Assembly (NCBI GenBank): GCA_035328405.1
Contig: DAOLIT010000018.1
Coordinates: forward strand, 14,456-78,455
DNA length: 64,000 bases
Source: JAEUKA01 sp035328405
GTDB lineage: Bacteria > Myxococcota_A > Polyangia > Palsa-1104 > JAEUJZ01
Reading direction: 5' to 3'
Shown: positions 51,147 to 60,137 of the stretch, one piece after another
How the letters are laid out: each line of letters starts with the position of its first letter
Position numbering within the stretch: position 1 is the stretch's first letter
Notes under the pieces: model-generated
Seen by the model: only the letters and a program-made list of their open reading frames with translations
Database searches by the model: none
What the model was told of the DNA's origin: nothing
Translations under genes and position numbers: made by a program

Positions 51147-52623
51147 TCCTCGACAGAAAACCGGTCTTGTGGCGGGGGCCGTGTTCGTCGCGGCCCTGTC
51201 GTGTTGGCCACCGCGCGCTTTGGTTGCTTACGAGGGCTCCACGACGCTGACTGGACTGACCGAGCAAGCCGCCCTCAAGTCCAAACTACACCGACGTACA
51301 CTCGATCGATTCGCTCTTTCGTTGGGTCTCTTCGAGCCGCTCAGCCTCGACCCCGCTCTGCTTGATTCGGAACACCGACAAGATTTGGTCCTTCGTCTTT
51401 TGAGCCTTGATGCCGGCCAGGGCCACGCCCCGTGGATCTTGGAACGAAAAAGCGGTCAGTCCGTTGCTCCGATGGGCCAAACCGTGCTCGGTTGGCTTTC
51501 GGCGGGGGCCGCGCTGGAACAGACCCCCACCGATCGCGTCCGACATCATTTTGTGAACGGGAAAAACGGCCAAGGCTTGTCGCGTCCTGCCGGGCAAACC
51601 AGCGTGGCTGCCGTCGCTGCTTCGGTTGAAAATGGGATCTCAACACCACGACAACTGTTGTCTGGTGGCGCGATGGATGGAACCGGTCAATCCGGGCTCG
51701 CATGGCTCGATTCGCCCGACAATTCGCTCGGCTCAGCGTCTTTTGCGGCGGCATACGAACGCGCGGTGACAGCCCAAACCCCTCAAGCGCGGGAAACGGC
51801 CCTCGTCGAGATGCTGCTTGCGACGGGTGCGATGCTGGCCGTGCTCGAACAAACCGGCGACCCGGCGTACGTTCACAACGATCTCTCGACGGTGCTTGCG
51901 GGTGAATATGCTGCGTTTGTCTCGGAGCGATACGGTCGCGCCGGTGTCCCCGAGCCGTCACAAACTCTATCGTTGCCCACCGTCGAGCGTTTTCAAGATC
52001 TGCTGTTCGACGGAAAAGGCGGCGGTCTGGCTGAACGCACCTCCAGCCGTTTTTTGTCCACGCCCAACTTCGACGCCAAGCAACTCCCGTCCGCGACGAT
52101 GCTCGTCGGCAAAGGCGGCTACCTATCGACCGATTCGGTCCGCCATTTTGTCCGCTGGGACAAAACCCCAAACAACGCCGGGTTGTATCCCTTTTCGTTT
52201 CGCCTCGATGAACGATGTTATGCCGATTACGCAGCGTCGCTGCTGCCTGAAATCGGTCGGTTTGCTCAGGCCGGTTTGGACTTCTTGTTGCGAGGCGACT
52301 TGAAACTCTCGCTCGTCGGTGAGACCCAGCTTCACGTCACGCTGCTCGATCAGCCGCTCGGCAGCGGTGTGTTGACACTCTTCGGTGAAACACCAACGGG
52401 AGAGCGCCGACTCCTCACCCAACTGGCCACACTCCCGTCGCGCCCCGGCCTGATGGGCCAAATCCCGCTTCAGGCTATCCCGCTTTCTGGTTTCGCGAAA
52501 TTCGTGGTGTTGTGGAAGGGCAAAGATCAAAAAGGCCAACCGTTGTTGACTTCTGCACAACTCAATCTTCGCAAAACCGAAGCGGAGCCAATTCCTGCGA
52601 GCCCACCTGAAATCGTCGATTGA
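51133..52623 (+). CDS. Exported protein of unknown function (possible metal-dependent hydrolase)
   Basis: The 496-residue product has a signal peptide (about 1-32, R-A-L-V-A-Y cleavage zone). The region H-H-F-V-N-G near 140 and the T-G-D-P-A-Y-V-H-N-D-L-S helix near 235 resemble the His/Asp spacing of zinc phospholipase C/P1 nuclease folds (G-D-x-x-x-P-x-H type), but the match is weak. The C-terminus (about 390-490) is a beta-sandwich-like region. I regard it as a hydrolase only by suggestion. It overlaps the preceding lipoprotein gene by 14 bases and ends 13 bases before the convergent caspase gene. Confidence 0.7.
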   Translation: MRPLNPRQKTGLVAGAVFVAALSCWPPRALVAYEGSTTLTGLTEQAALKSKLHRRTLDRFALSLGLFEPLSLDPALLDSEHRQDLVLRLLSLDAGQGHAPWILERKSGQSVAPMGQTVLGWLSAGAALEQTPTDRVRHHFVNGKNGQGLSRPAGQTSVAAVAASVENGISTPRQLLSGGAMDGTGQSGLAWLDSPDNSLGSASFAAAYERAVTAQTPQARETALVEMLLATGAMLAVLEQTGDPAYVHNDLSTVLAGEYAAFVSERYGRAGVPEPSQTLSLPTVERFQDLLFDGKGGGLAERTSSRFLSTPNFDAKQLPSATMLVGKGGYLSTDSVRHFVRWDKTPNNAGLYPFSFRLDERCYADYAASLLPEIGRFAQAGLDFLLRGDLKLSLVGETQLHVTLLDQPLGSGVLTLFGETPTGERRLLTQLATLPSRPGLMGQIPLQAIPLSGFAKFVVLWKGKDQKGQPLLTSAQLNLRKTEAEPIPASPPEIVD

Positions 52624-52636
52624 CCGTTGAAATCAA

Positions 52637-53683
52637 CTACCCGCCGCCGTTCGGGCAAATCGCCACGGCGAAATTGTCGTGCGTTTCAGCTTTGAAAAGT
52701 GGCGTTTGTTTCGGTTGCTCTTTTACGACGCTCTGTTTCACATAATCAAACAACTCGAACACCCGAACCACACCGTCTTTTCCCGCTTTTCCTTGCAAAC
52801 CGCCTAGCAAGTGCTTTGTAAACAAACCATTTCGGTCTGCGGCTTGTTCATAAGCATATTGCTCCACACTCGCAGAGGCCATGATGATCCGGCCTTGACC
52901 CAAAGACAGCATTTCTGTCGAAATAGATTGCAACCGACTGAAATCTGAAGACGGACTACGCGGCTGTCCAATTCCGCCGGAGTGGCAACAATCCAAAATC
53001 ACCAAAAGTTTTTGCGATCGAATTTGTCGCAATTTTTCGGTAAACAAAACATCCGAAATCGAGGTCTTGGCCAGGCGATCCTCCGTTTCAAAATCAGCTT
53101 CGACGGGCAGAATGTACTGGCCTTTGTACCGCCCTGTTTCGATGCGTCCACCATGGCACGCAAAAAACAACACCACGGTCGATTGTTCGTTGGCTCGACC
53201 AGCCAAATCATCTAGCGCAGCCAGGATGCTCGCTTGGTCGGATTCTTCATCCGTCAGCAATTTGATGTTCTTAGGCCGATATCCACTGGATTTTCGATCT
53301 ATCAGCAACCGATACACGTCTTCGGCATCCTGCACGGCCTTGGACAGATTATTGACATATTTATATTTATTAATTCCAACACACAAAGCAAACGCATTTT
53401 CCATATCAACGTGTACTGGCGTTGGAGGTTTATTCTCTTTCGGCACCAGTGTTTCCCAATATCGCTCAACTCGTTTTGGGTTGACCTCGCGCAGTTGGGA
53501 AATCAATTTGTCTTGATCTGGCTCATATTTCAAAAGCAAATTGAGCTTCGTCGGTCTGTCCATCCCGCTCGCAAACCTAGTTGAAACGTCTGGATAGAAA
53601 TCCATACAAAACGCTTCAAAATCGGCATCCGTTGGCAATACGACAAGGAAGAACTCTCGGAAAAGATGAAGAGGATAAGCCAT
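52637..53683 (-). CDS. Caspase-like peptidase with adaptor-like N-terminal domain
   Basis: The 348-residue protein has a peptidase C14 domain (about 95-345) with catalytic His177 in FFACHGG and Cys233 in LDCCHSGG, each after a hydrophobic strand. Residues 8-90 form a separate small helical domain (F-Y-P-D-V-S-T-R-F-A-S-G-M-D-R-P-T-K-L-N-L-L-L) that resembles the effector-associated or death-like domains which connect bacterial defence effectors to partners. The DNA at 53.2-53.7 kb is AT-rich. GGAGAG lies before the ATG at 53683. No obvious activator or substrate gene adjoins. Programmed cell death or defence is inference. Confidence 0.85.
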   Translation of the reverse strand: MAYPLHLFREFFLVVLPTDADFEAFCMDFYPDVSTRFASGMDRPTKLNLLLKYEPDQDKLISQLREVNPKRVERYWETLVPKENKPPTPVHVDMENAFALCVGINKYKYVNNLSKAVQDAEDVYRLLIDRKSSGYRPKNIKLLTDEESDQASILAALDDLAGRANEQSTVVLFFACHGGRIETGRYKGQYILPVEADFETEDRLAKTSISDVLFTEKLRQIRSQKLLVILDCCHSGGIGQPRSPSSDFSRLQSISTEMLSLGQGRIIMASASVEQYAYEQAADRNGLFTKHLLGGLQGKAGKDGVVRVFELFDYVKQSVVKEQPKQTPLFKAETHDNFAVAICPNGGG

Positions 53684-53765
53684 GTGGAACTCTCCGTTTT
53701 GCGTGTGTCGATGAAAGGAAAGAGCGGTTGTCGTATCGCGGAACAAAACGCTGAAACAGAAACCG

Positions 53766-54356
53766 TCAGAACACCTGAACGCCCAGGACCAGCTTTCCAG
53801 TGTAGGAAACATCATCCGTTGGTGTGTTTCCCGTCGCTGTCGCTTTCAACTTCGCGCCTTCTTTGAGATACGTAAACACGTCCAAATTGCTGACGAGCGC
53901 CGGGTACATTTCCCCTGCCGGGCCTGGTTTCGCGGAAACCGTGGCGACCTTGAGCTTCTGAAGTTGCGAACCTGGAAGCGTCGGTTCCAAGAAAACTTCC
54001 ACGGTGGCAAGGTAATCAAAGGTATCGATGTCTCCGACGGGGCGAGCGGTTGACGTGATCGAGAAAGAGAGGGTGCGGATGAAAGCGTTTTTGGGCGGAT
54101 TCACGCCGCGATTTTTCGCTTCGTCGGCCAAATTCACCGGGATCACGAAGTCGGAACTGGCCCCCGACGGGAAAAACACGCTGATGGGTCCCGCCGGAGC
54201 AGCCGTTTGACGCTGTTCGGGCAAATCGAGCGTGACCTCAAAGGCGTCGGTCTGACAACCGAGCAACGCAGTCGGAAAAAGCGCAAAAAGAAACGCTGGC
54301 AGACGGTTTTTCGAGCGTGGTTTGGTCAGGGTGACGAGGGTCGAGCGTGTGTTCAT
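53766..54356 (-). CDS. Lipoprotein of unknown function
   Basis: The 196-residue product starts with a basic stretch and a hydrophobic core ending in the lipobox A-L-L-G-C, giving a lipidated Cys34. The mature protein is beta-rich with repeated V-x-L and F-x-V strands and no cysteine or catalytic pattern that I recognise. It is divergent from the acyltransferase gene at 54470. An unusually long, arginine/lysine-rich n-region suggests that a later start may be used. Confidence 0.7.
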   Translation of the reverse strand: MNTRSTLVTLTKPRSKNRLPAFLFALFPTALLGCQTDAFEVTLDLPEQRQTAAPAGPISVFFPSGASSDFVIPVNLADEAKNRGVNPPKNAFIRTLSFSITSTARPVGDIDTFDYLATVEVFLEPTLPGSQLQKLKVATVSAKPGPAGEMYPALVSNLDVFTYLKEGAKLKATATGNTPTDDVSYTGKLVLGVQVF

Positions 54357-54469
54357 GCGCGCATTCTAAACCGATTTTTCGTTTGTTATGCGTCGATGCG
54401 CGGGCTGTGTTTTCGAGGCCACTTTGGTACATTACCCGGACGGCCAACCCAGAAGGAGACAGCCTTACC

Positions 54470-55405
54470 ATGCTGAAAAGCGCTCTCGACGCTCTTTTGC
54501 GGGAAGTTCCGCCGGATCTTTTGCACAAATGCAGCGAAATTTCGTCGCGGTTGACGAATGTGTTGCAGCTTGCGACAGAGGCGCGACACCACTTTGTCGA
54601 TCCGACGGTGGCTGCGGCGATTGATTCGCTCCCCAATCGCATCAATTCGCAAGGCTTCGACCCGTGGGGTTTTTCGCCGCAGGAAGCGAAGTTCTACTAC
54701 TCGCTCGCTCGGCACGTTTTTGATTACTTCCGACCGGAAGTGTTCGGTTTGGAACATTTGCCAAAAGGCCGCGTGCTGCTTGTGCCCAATCACTCGGGGC
54801 AACTTCCGTTTGATGGTTTGGTGGTGGCGATCGCGGCACTGCTCAAAGCGTCTCCGCCGAGGCTGGTGCGACCGATGGCCGAGCGGTGGGTTTCGACGCT
54901 GCCGTTTGTGAATGAAATGTTTGCGCGCTCGGGCGTCGTGCTCGGAGACCCGATCAACTGTCGGAATCTGCTGGAAGACGACCAAGCGATTTTGGTGTTT
55001 CCCGAGGGTGCGCGCGGTTCAGGCAAGACGTTTCAACACCGTTATCGTCTGGTCGAGTTCGGTCGCGGCTTTATGCGTTTGGCGCTGCAAACCAAAACGC
55101 CGATAGTCCCCGTCGCTGTGATCGGTGGTGAGGAGTCGATCATCAGCCTGTACAACTGGAAGGGGTTTGCGCGTCTCATTGGTGCGCCTTATGCGCCTGT
55201 GAGTCCGCTTTTGCCACTTCTTGGGCCGCTTGCGTACTTTCCATTGCCGACGAAATTTCGTGTGTACTTCGGCGAACCCATGCACTTCGAGGGCCCATTC
55301 GACGACGAAGACAGCGTGATCGAACGCAAAGTCGTCGCGGTCCAAGACCGTGTGCAGGAACTCATCAACGAAGGTCTTTTGAAACGCCGGTCGGTGTTTT
55401 TTTAA
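54470..55405 (+). CDS. Lysophospholipid acyltransferase family protein
   Basis: The 311-residue protein is a PlsC/MGAT-like acyltransferase. The catalytic motif is NHSGQLPFD, in which His and Asp are six residues apart, as in the MGAT-like branch, and the F-P-E-G-A-R-G-S-G-K block follows. It likely acylates a lysophospholipid or diacylglycerol at the membrane. A helical N-terminus of about 75 residues precedes the domain. GGAG lies 12 bases before the ATG. The SDR gene follows after 9 bases and has a good ribosome binding site, so the two are probably one transcript. Confidence 0.88.
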   Translation: MLKSALDALLREVPPDLLHKCSEISSRLTNVLQLATEARHHFVDPTVAAAIDSLPNRINSQGFDPWGFSPQEAKFYYSLARHVFDYFRPEVFGLEHLPKGRVLLVPNHSGQLPFDGLVVAIAALLKASPPRLVRPMAERWVSTLPFVNEMFARSGVVLGDPINCRNLLEDDQAILVFPEGARGSGKTFQHRYRLVEFGRGFMRLALQTKTPIVPVAVIGGEESIISLYNWKGFARLIGAPYAPVSPLLPLLGPLAYFPLPTKFRVYFGEPMHFEGPFDDEDSVIERKVVAVQDRVQELINEGLLKRRSVFF

Positions 55406-55414
55406 GGAGTCGCC

Positions 55415-56332
55415 GTGGCCCACGTACTCATCACTGGCATCGCAGGCGGCTTGGCCCAGCGCGTCGCGCAAAAACTGCTCGGGCAAGGACACACGGTCGT
55501 CGGTATCGATTACCGACATGTGCGGACGCCGCTCGAAAAACTGACGGTGCATCGCGCGCACTACAACAAAACCATCATCGAGGACATTTTCCGCAGGGAA
55601 AACTTTGACGTGGTGTTTCACCTGGGCCGCGTGTTCAGCCTAAAAGAGGCAGCAGGGAAGCGGTTTGACCTGAACGTCGTCGGGTCCCAGAAAATCATGA
55701 ACTTGGTGGTGCAACACAAAGTTCCCAGCCTGATCGTGCTTTCGACGTTTCACATTTACGGTGCGCACCCATCGAATCACATTCCTATCGCCGAGGACGA
55801 GCCGTTGCGCGCCGGTTTGCAATTTCCGCAGATTGCCGACGCCATTCAAATGGACAACATGGCGACGACCTGGGTGTATCGGCATCCCGAGGTCAAAACG
55901 TGCGTGCTGCGCCCGACGAACATCATTGGCCCGACGCTGCACAACACACTCACGCAGTTTTTGCGCCTCAAGCATGTGCCGTACCTGCTCGGCTTCAATC
56001 CGATGATGCAGTTTTTGCACGAGGACGACATGGCCGACGCCATTCTGCTGGCGTGGCAAAGTCAAATCACGGGCGTTTTCAACGTGACCAGCGACGAAAC
56101 CATCCCGTGGAGAACGGCAATTTCGCTCTCGCGTGCCAAGACCTTTCCCATCGTCGCACCCGTCGCCGATTTGTTCTTGCGCGCCACCGGCAACTTTCCG
56201 GGCTACTTGATCGATTTCTTCCGCTACCCGTGCGTCATCACGGATCGCCTTTTTCGCAGCAAAGTGAACTTTTTTCCCCGCCACGGTTTGGAAGAAACAC
56301 TGTGGTCCGCTGTAAGTGCCGCACGCATCTAG
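55415..56332 (+). CDS. Extended SDR/NAD-dependent epimerase family protein lacking the YxxxK motif
   Basis: The 305-residue protein has an N-terminal dinucleotide motif G-I-A-G-G-L-A (8-14), a V-F-H-L-G strand and an S-T-F-H-I-Y-G segment typical of UDP-sugar epimerases. At the place of the catalytic Y-x3-K I read D-A-I-Q-M-D-N-M-A-T-T-W, so both residues are absent. It may bind a cofactor and substrate without redox catalysis, or use another base. The GTG start has AAGGAG five bases before it. Its stop codon shares a CTAG palindrome with the stop of the convergent reductase gene. It pairs with the acyltransferase. Confidence 0.85.
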   Translation: MAHVLITGIAGGLAQRVAQKLLGQGHTVVGIDYRHVRTPLEKLTVHRAHYNKTIIEDIFRRENFDVVFHLGRVFSLKEAAGKRFDLNVVGSQKIMNLVVQHKVPSLIVLSTFHIYGAHPSNHIPIAEDEPLRAGLQFPQIADAIQMDNMATTWVYRHPEVKTCVLRPTNIIGPTLHNTLTQFLRLKHVPYLLGFNPMMQFLHEDDMADAILLAWQSQITGVFNVTSDETIPWRTAISLSRAKTFPIVAPVADLFLRATGNFPGYLIDFFRYPCVITDRLFRSKVNFFPRHGLEETLWSAVSAARI

Positions 56333-57024
56333 CGCACCCCGGCCGCGAGGGCAGTACGGAGTTTTTCGGCAGAGGCGGGAGAAGCGGGGGCGGTGTAAAA
56401 GGGGCCGGAATTGGGGGTGCCATAGATGGAACCGTAGGCGGGCATGTCTCGTTCGGAGCGCCAGCTTTCGCAAAGAGGTCCGACATCGACCGCATCGTAC
56501 CCAATCGCATCAAGGAAGGTGGTGGCGAGGGCTTTGGCCGAAGCGTCGTCGCCCGCGATAGGCAGGGCGCTGCGTTCCGGGGAACCGTGGGAACGAGCCA
56601 GGACCGCCAAATGTTTGAAGTAGATGTTGTTGAAGGCTTTGACGATCCGGGCGGACGGGAAGTGCTTCTGCACAAGGCCGCTGGTGGTCTGGGTTTTGTT
56701 GTCTAGCTCGGGAATGCGGCCATCCCGGTCGGGATAGTAGTTGCCTGTATCGAGTACGACTTTGCCCGACAAGAGCGCAGGGGGTAGGTCCAAAATGGCG
56801 CGAAGGGGGACGGTCAGGACGACCAAATCGCCAGCTTGGGCGGCTTCTTGCGGGGTCTTGGCGCAGGCGTTTTTCCCAAGCTCCGCACACAACGCCGCAA
56901 GGGTTTCGGGCCCGCGTGAATTGCTGAGAACGACGTGGTATCCGGCGGCGATGGCCAGTTTGGCGACCGTGCCGCCGATGTTGCCGCTACCGATGAAACC
57001 AATGGTTCTGACGGAGGTGTTCAT
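56329..57024 (-). CDS. NAD(P)-binding F420-type oxidoreductase-like protein
   Basis: The 231-residue protein has the Rossmann motif IGFIGSGNIGGTV at the start and a later V-K-A-F-N-N-I-Y segment, as in the NADPH-dependent F420 reductase and related small dehydrogenase-like proteins (PF03807 type). F420 use is not shown; many bacterial members use other acceptors. It is the last gene of a four-gene operon: its ATG overlaps the czcA stop (ATGA). A role in metal resistance is only suggested by position. Confidence 0.85.
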   Translation of the reverse strand: MNTSVRTIGFIGSGNIGGTVAKLAIAAGYHVVLSNSRGPETLAALCAELGKNACAKTPQEAAQAGDLVVLTVPLRAILDLPPALLSGKVVLDTGNYYPDRDGRIPELDNKTQTTSGLVQKHFPSARIVKAFNNIYFKHLAVLARSHGSPERSALPIAGDDASAKALATTFLDAIGYDAVDVGPLCESWRSERDMPAYGSIYGTPNSGPFYTAPASPASAEKLRTALAAGVR

Positions 57025-60000
57025 TCTGTTTGCTCCTGTTCTTGTGGGTCTTGGACGGAAGGAACGAGTGTACGCAACAAAAGGGGCAAAACCGCCAGCA
57101 TGAGGAACGTAGACGACAAAATGCCTCCGATGACGACGGTGGCGAGCGGTCTTTGGATTTCGGCACCGGCGCGGGTGGACAGAGCCATGGGCAAAAAGCC
57201 GATGGCGGCGACCAGCGCAGTGGTCATGATGGGGCGCAGCGCGGTTTTGGCGCTTTGGAGGATGGCGGTGGACATGGGCTCGCGGCTGTCTACGCGGCGA
57301 CGGACCTCAGAAGCCATGACGACACCGTTGAGGACGGCGACGCCACACAGCGCAATGAAACCGACCGCAGCAGGGATGGAAAACGGCAGACCACGCAGTT
57401 TGAGAGCAAAAACGCCGCCAATGACGCCCAGAGGGACACAGGCAAACACGGCGATGGCGTAACGGGCAGTTCCAAACATCAGAAACAGCATTCCGAAAAT
57501 GATCGCCAGCGCGGCGGGCACGACCAACATGAGCCGGTTTTTGGCACGGGTGAAGTTCTCGAACTGACCGCCCCAATCCAAGCGATAGCCGGTGGGGAGG
57601 TTGACTTGTGCAGCGACTTTTTGTTGGGCTTCCGAGACGTAGCTCAGAAGGTCGCGGCCTCGGATGTTGGCTTCGACCATGACGCGGCGCTCGAGACCTT
57701 CGCGGTTGATGACGGCGGGGCCTTCGGTTTCGCGAATGTCGGCGACTTGGGCCAACGGCACAAGCTGTCCCTGACCACTGCCGACCCACAGCTCGCCAAA
57801 CGATTCGGGAGTCAATTGGGACGGCGGCAACAGGAGCACAAGGTCGAAGCGGCGGGGACCCTCGAAAATTTTGCCGACGTTGCGACCCACTCGAGAGGCT
57901 TCGACGACCGCCAAGACTTCATCGGCAGGAATGCCGTACCGGGCCAGCCGCAGCCGGTCGGCCTTCACATTCAACAAAGGCAGACCCAGCACGCGCTGGA
58001 CGCGCAAGTCGCCCGTGCCGGGGACGGTCCGCAGCACGGAGGCGATCCGGTCGGCCAGGTTTTTGCCAAGCGTAAGGTCCGGGCCAAACACCTTGATGAC
58101 GACATCGGCGCGCGAACCGGACAAAAGCTGGTTGACACGATCCTCGATGGGTTGGGAGACGCTGACGAACGTCGCGGGGACTTCACGTTCCACGGCGACT
58201 TTGATCTTTTCGCCCAGGGCATCCAAATCCTTGTCGGTGGTCCATTCCTCTTTGTCCTTGAGGGCGACGACGACCTCAGTTTCGTCTGGGCCATTGGGCT
58301 CGGTGGCGACCTCGGCGCGGCCCGTGCGGGTGACAATGGAAGTCACTTCAGGGAAACGTGAGACAACCTCTTCCATTTGAACACCCAGGCGTTGCGCTTC
58401 GGTGATCGAAACGGACGGCAGGCGTTTTACGTCGAAAGCAAACTGCCCTTCTTCAAGCCGGGGCACAAACTCGGCCCCGAGATTGACGGCGGCGAGCAAA
58501 GTCAACAGCGACAGAATCGCGACCAAGCCATAGACGGTCATAGGCCTTTGGATCAGCGAAGAAAGGCGTCGCTCATACGCACGTTGCAACGTTCCCCACA
58601 CGCCGCCTTCGTGACCGTGCGCGTCGCCCTTGGGGGCTTTGAGAACCGTGGCCGCAAGCGCCGGAAACACGGTCAAGGTGAACAGCACGGCCCCACACAA
58701 GGCCAGCGCCACGGTGATGGCCATCGGCTGAAACATGCGGCCTTCCACGCCTTCCAGCGCCATCAGCGGCAAATAGACGAGCATGATGATCGCCACCGCA
58801 AACGTGACCGCGCGGGCCGATTGAGACATCGCATCGGCGACCAGCGTGGGCACCTGTCGGTTCCCTGTGGCTTGCGGCAAGGCCATGCGGACCATCACCG
58901 CTTCCAGCATCACGATGGCCCCATCCACGAGCAGCCCAAAGTCGATCGCGCCCAGGGACATCAAATTGCCGGTCACTTTCAGTTGGACCATGCCAATCAG
59001 CGCGACGCCCATCGACAAAGGAATCGCGAGCGCGGCGATGAGACTCCCGCGCAACGTGCCCAAGGTCAAAAAGAGCACGAGCACCACCAAGGCTGCGCCC
59101 TCGCTCAGGTTCACAAACACGGTTTTGAGCATGCGATTGATGAACTGCGCGCGGTCGTAATAGGTGTGAATCTCGACGCCGGGCGGCAGGCTGGTTTGCA
59201 CTTCTGCGAGGGCCTTTTTGACGTTTTCCACGACCTCGCGGGAGTTTTGCCCGATCAGCATCATCACCGTTCCAGCGACGATTTCGCCTTTTCCGTGCTT
59301 CGTCACCGTGCCAAAACGCAGCGCCGGTCCAAGCTGAACTTTGGCCAATTGCCGCAACAGCACGGGGGTGCCAGATTCGTCGGTGGTGACGACGGTGTTC
59401 CCAATGTCGCGCGGGTCTTGATACTGGGCTTCGCCCCGAATGACGTAACTTTCGCGGTTGCGCTCGATGTAGCCGCCGCCGATGTTGGCGTTGTTTTGCT
59501 TGAGCGTGTTGTAGACCTGCGACAGGGACAGCTTGTACGCTGCGAGCCGCTTCGGATCGAGCACGACTTGGTACTGTTTGGCCTCGCCGCCCATCGCGTT
59601 CACTTCAATCACGCCGGGCACCGAGCGGAGCTTGTACGACACGACCCAATCGAGCAGCGTGCGCAGCTCCATCGGCGAGTGCTTTTGGTCCTTCGATTCG
59701 AGATAAAACTCGAAAATTTCGCCAAGGCCCGTGGACACCGGGGCCAGTTCCGGGTGGCCGTATTCGGGAGGAATGTCTACCTCAGCGATTTTCAGTCGCT
59801 CGGACACAAGCTGGCGCGCAAACCAGACATTCACATGGTCGCGAAACACGACGGTGACGGACGACACGGCCGTGCGGCTGACAGAACGGATTTCGGTCAC
59901 ATCAGGCACGCCGTTGAGCGCCGTTTCGATCGGATACGTGATGTACTGCTCGACTTCCGACGGAGACAGGCCCGGCGCAGATGTGAGCACAGATACCTGC

Positions 60001-60134
60001 ACGTTGGTGACATCGGGCACGGCGTCCACCGACAGTTTTTTCATCGCTGCCACCGACAACAAAGCCACCAAGCACGCCAGCACAAGCACGACGCCGCGCC
60101 GGTTCACAGAAAAACGAACCAGTTGTTCCAGCAT
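57021..60134 (-). CDS. czcA: Heavy-metal efflux RND pump, CzcA-type
   Basis: The 1037-residue inner-membrane pump is driven by the proton gradient. It has 12 membrane helices with two large periplasmic loops. Helix 4 carries the proton-relay acidic residues in AIDFGLLVDGAIVMLE, and a Q-P-I-E-D-R-V-N-Q-L-L-S-G segment follows the CzcA pattern; the methionine triad of CusA-type copper pumps is not evident. Cobalt, zinc, cadmium or nickel are therefore likelier than copper or silver, by inference. It starts 3 bases after czcB, and its own stop overlaps the reductase start. Confidence 0.93.
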   Translation of the reverse strand: MLEQLVRFSVNRRGVVLVLACLVALLSVAAMKKLSVDAVPDVTNVQVSVLTSAPGLSPSEVEQYITYPIETALNGVPDVTEIRSVSRTAVSSVTVVFRDHVNVWFARQLVSERLKIAEVDIPPEYGHPELAPVSTGLGEIFEFYLESKDQKHSPMELRTLLDWVVSYKLRSVPGVIEVNAMGGEAKQYQVVLDPKRLAAYKLSLSQVYNTLKQNNANIGGGYIERNRESYVIRGEAQYQDPRDIGNTVVTTDESGTPVLLRQLAKVQLGPALRFGTVTKHGKGEIVAGTVMMLIGQNSREVVENVKKALAEVQTSLPPGVEIHTYYDRAQFINRMLKTVFVNLSEGAALVVLVLFLTLGTLRGSLIAALAIPLSMGVALIGMVQLKVTGNLMSLGAIDFGLLVDGAIVMLEAVMVRMALPQATGNRQVPTLVADAMSQSARAVTFAVAIIMLVYLPLMALEGVEGRMFQPMAITVALALCGAVLFTLTVFPALAATVLKAPKGDAHGHEGGVWGTLQRAYERRLSSLIQRPMTVYGLVAILSLLTLLAAVNLGAEFVPRLEEGQFAFDVKRLPSVSITEAQRLGVQMEEVVSRFPEVTSIVTRTGRAEVATEPNGPDETEVVVALKDKEEWTTDKDLDALGEKIKVAVEREVPATFVSVSQPIEDRVNQLLSGSRADVVIKVFGPDLTLGKNLADRIASVLRTVPGTGDLRVQRVLGLPLLNVKADRLRLARYGIPADEVLAVVEASRVGRNVGKIFEGPRRFDLVLLLPPSQLTPESFGELWVGSGQGQLVPLAQVADIRETEGPAVINREGLERRVMVEANIRGRDLLSYVSEAQQKVAAQVNLPTGYRLDWGGQFENFTRAKNRLMLVVPAALAIIFGMLFLMFGTARYAIAVFACVPLGVIGGVFALKLRGLPFSIPAAVGFIALCGVAVLNGVVMASEVRRRVDSREPMSTAILQSAKTALRPIMTTALVAAIGFLPMALSTRAGAEIQRPLATVVIGGILSSTFLMLAVLPLLLRTLVPSVQDPQEQEQTE

Positions 60135-60137
60135 GGC

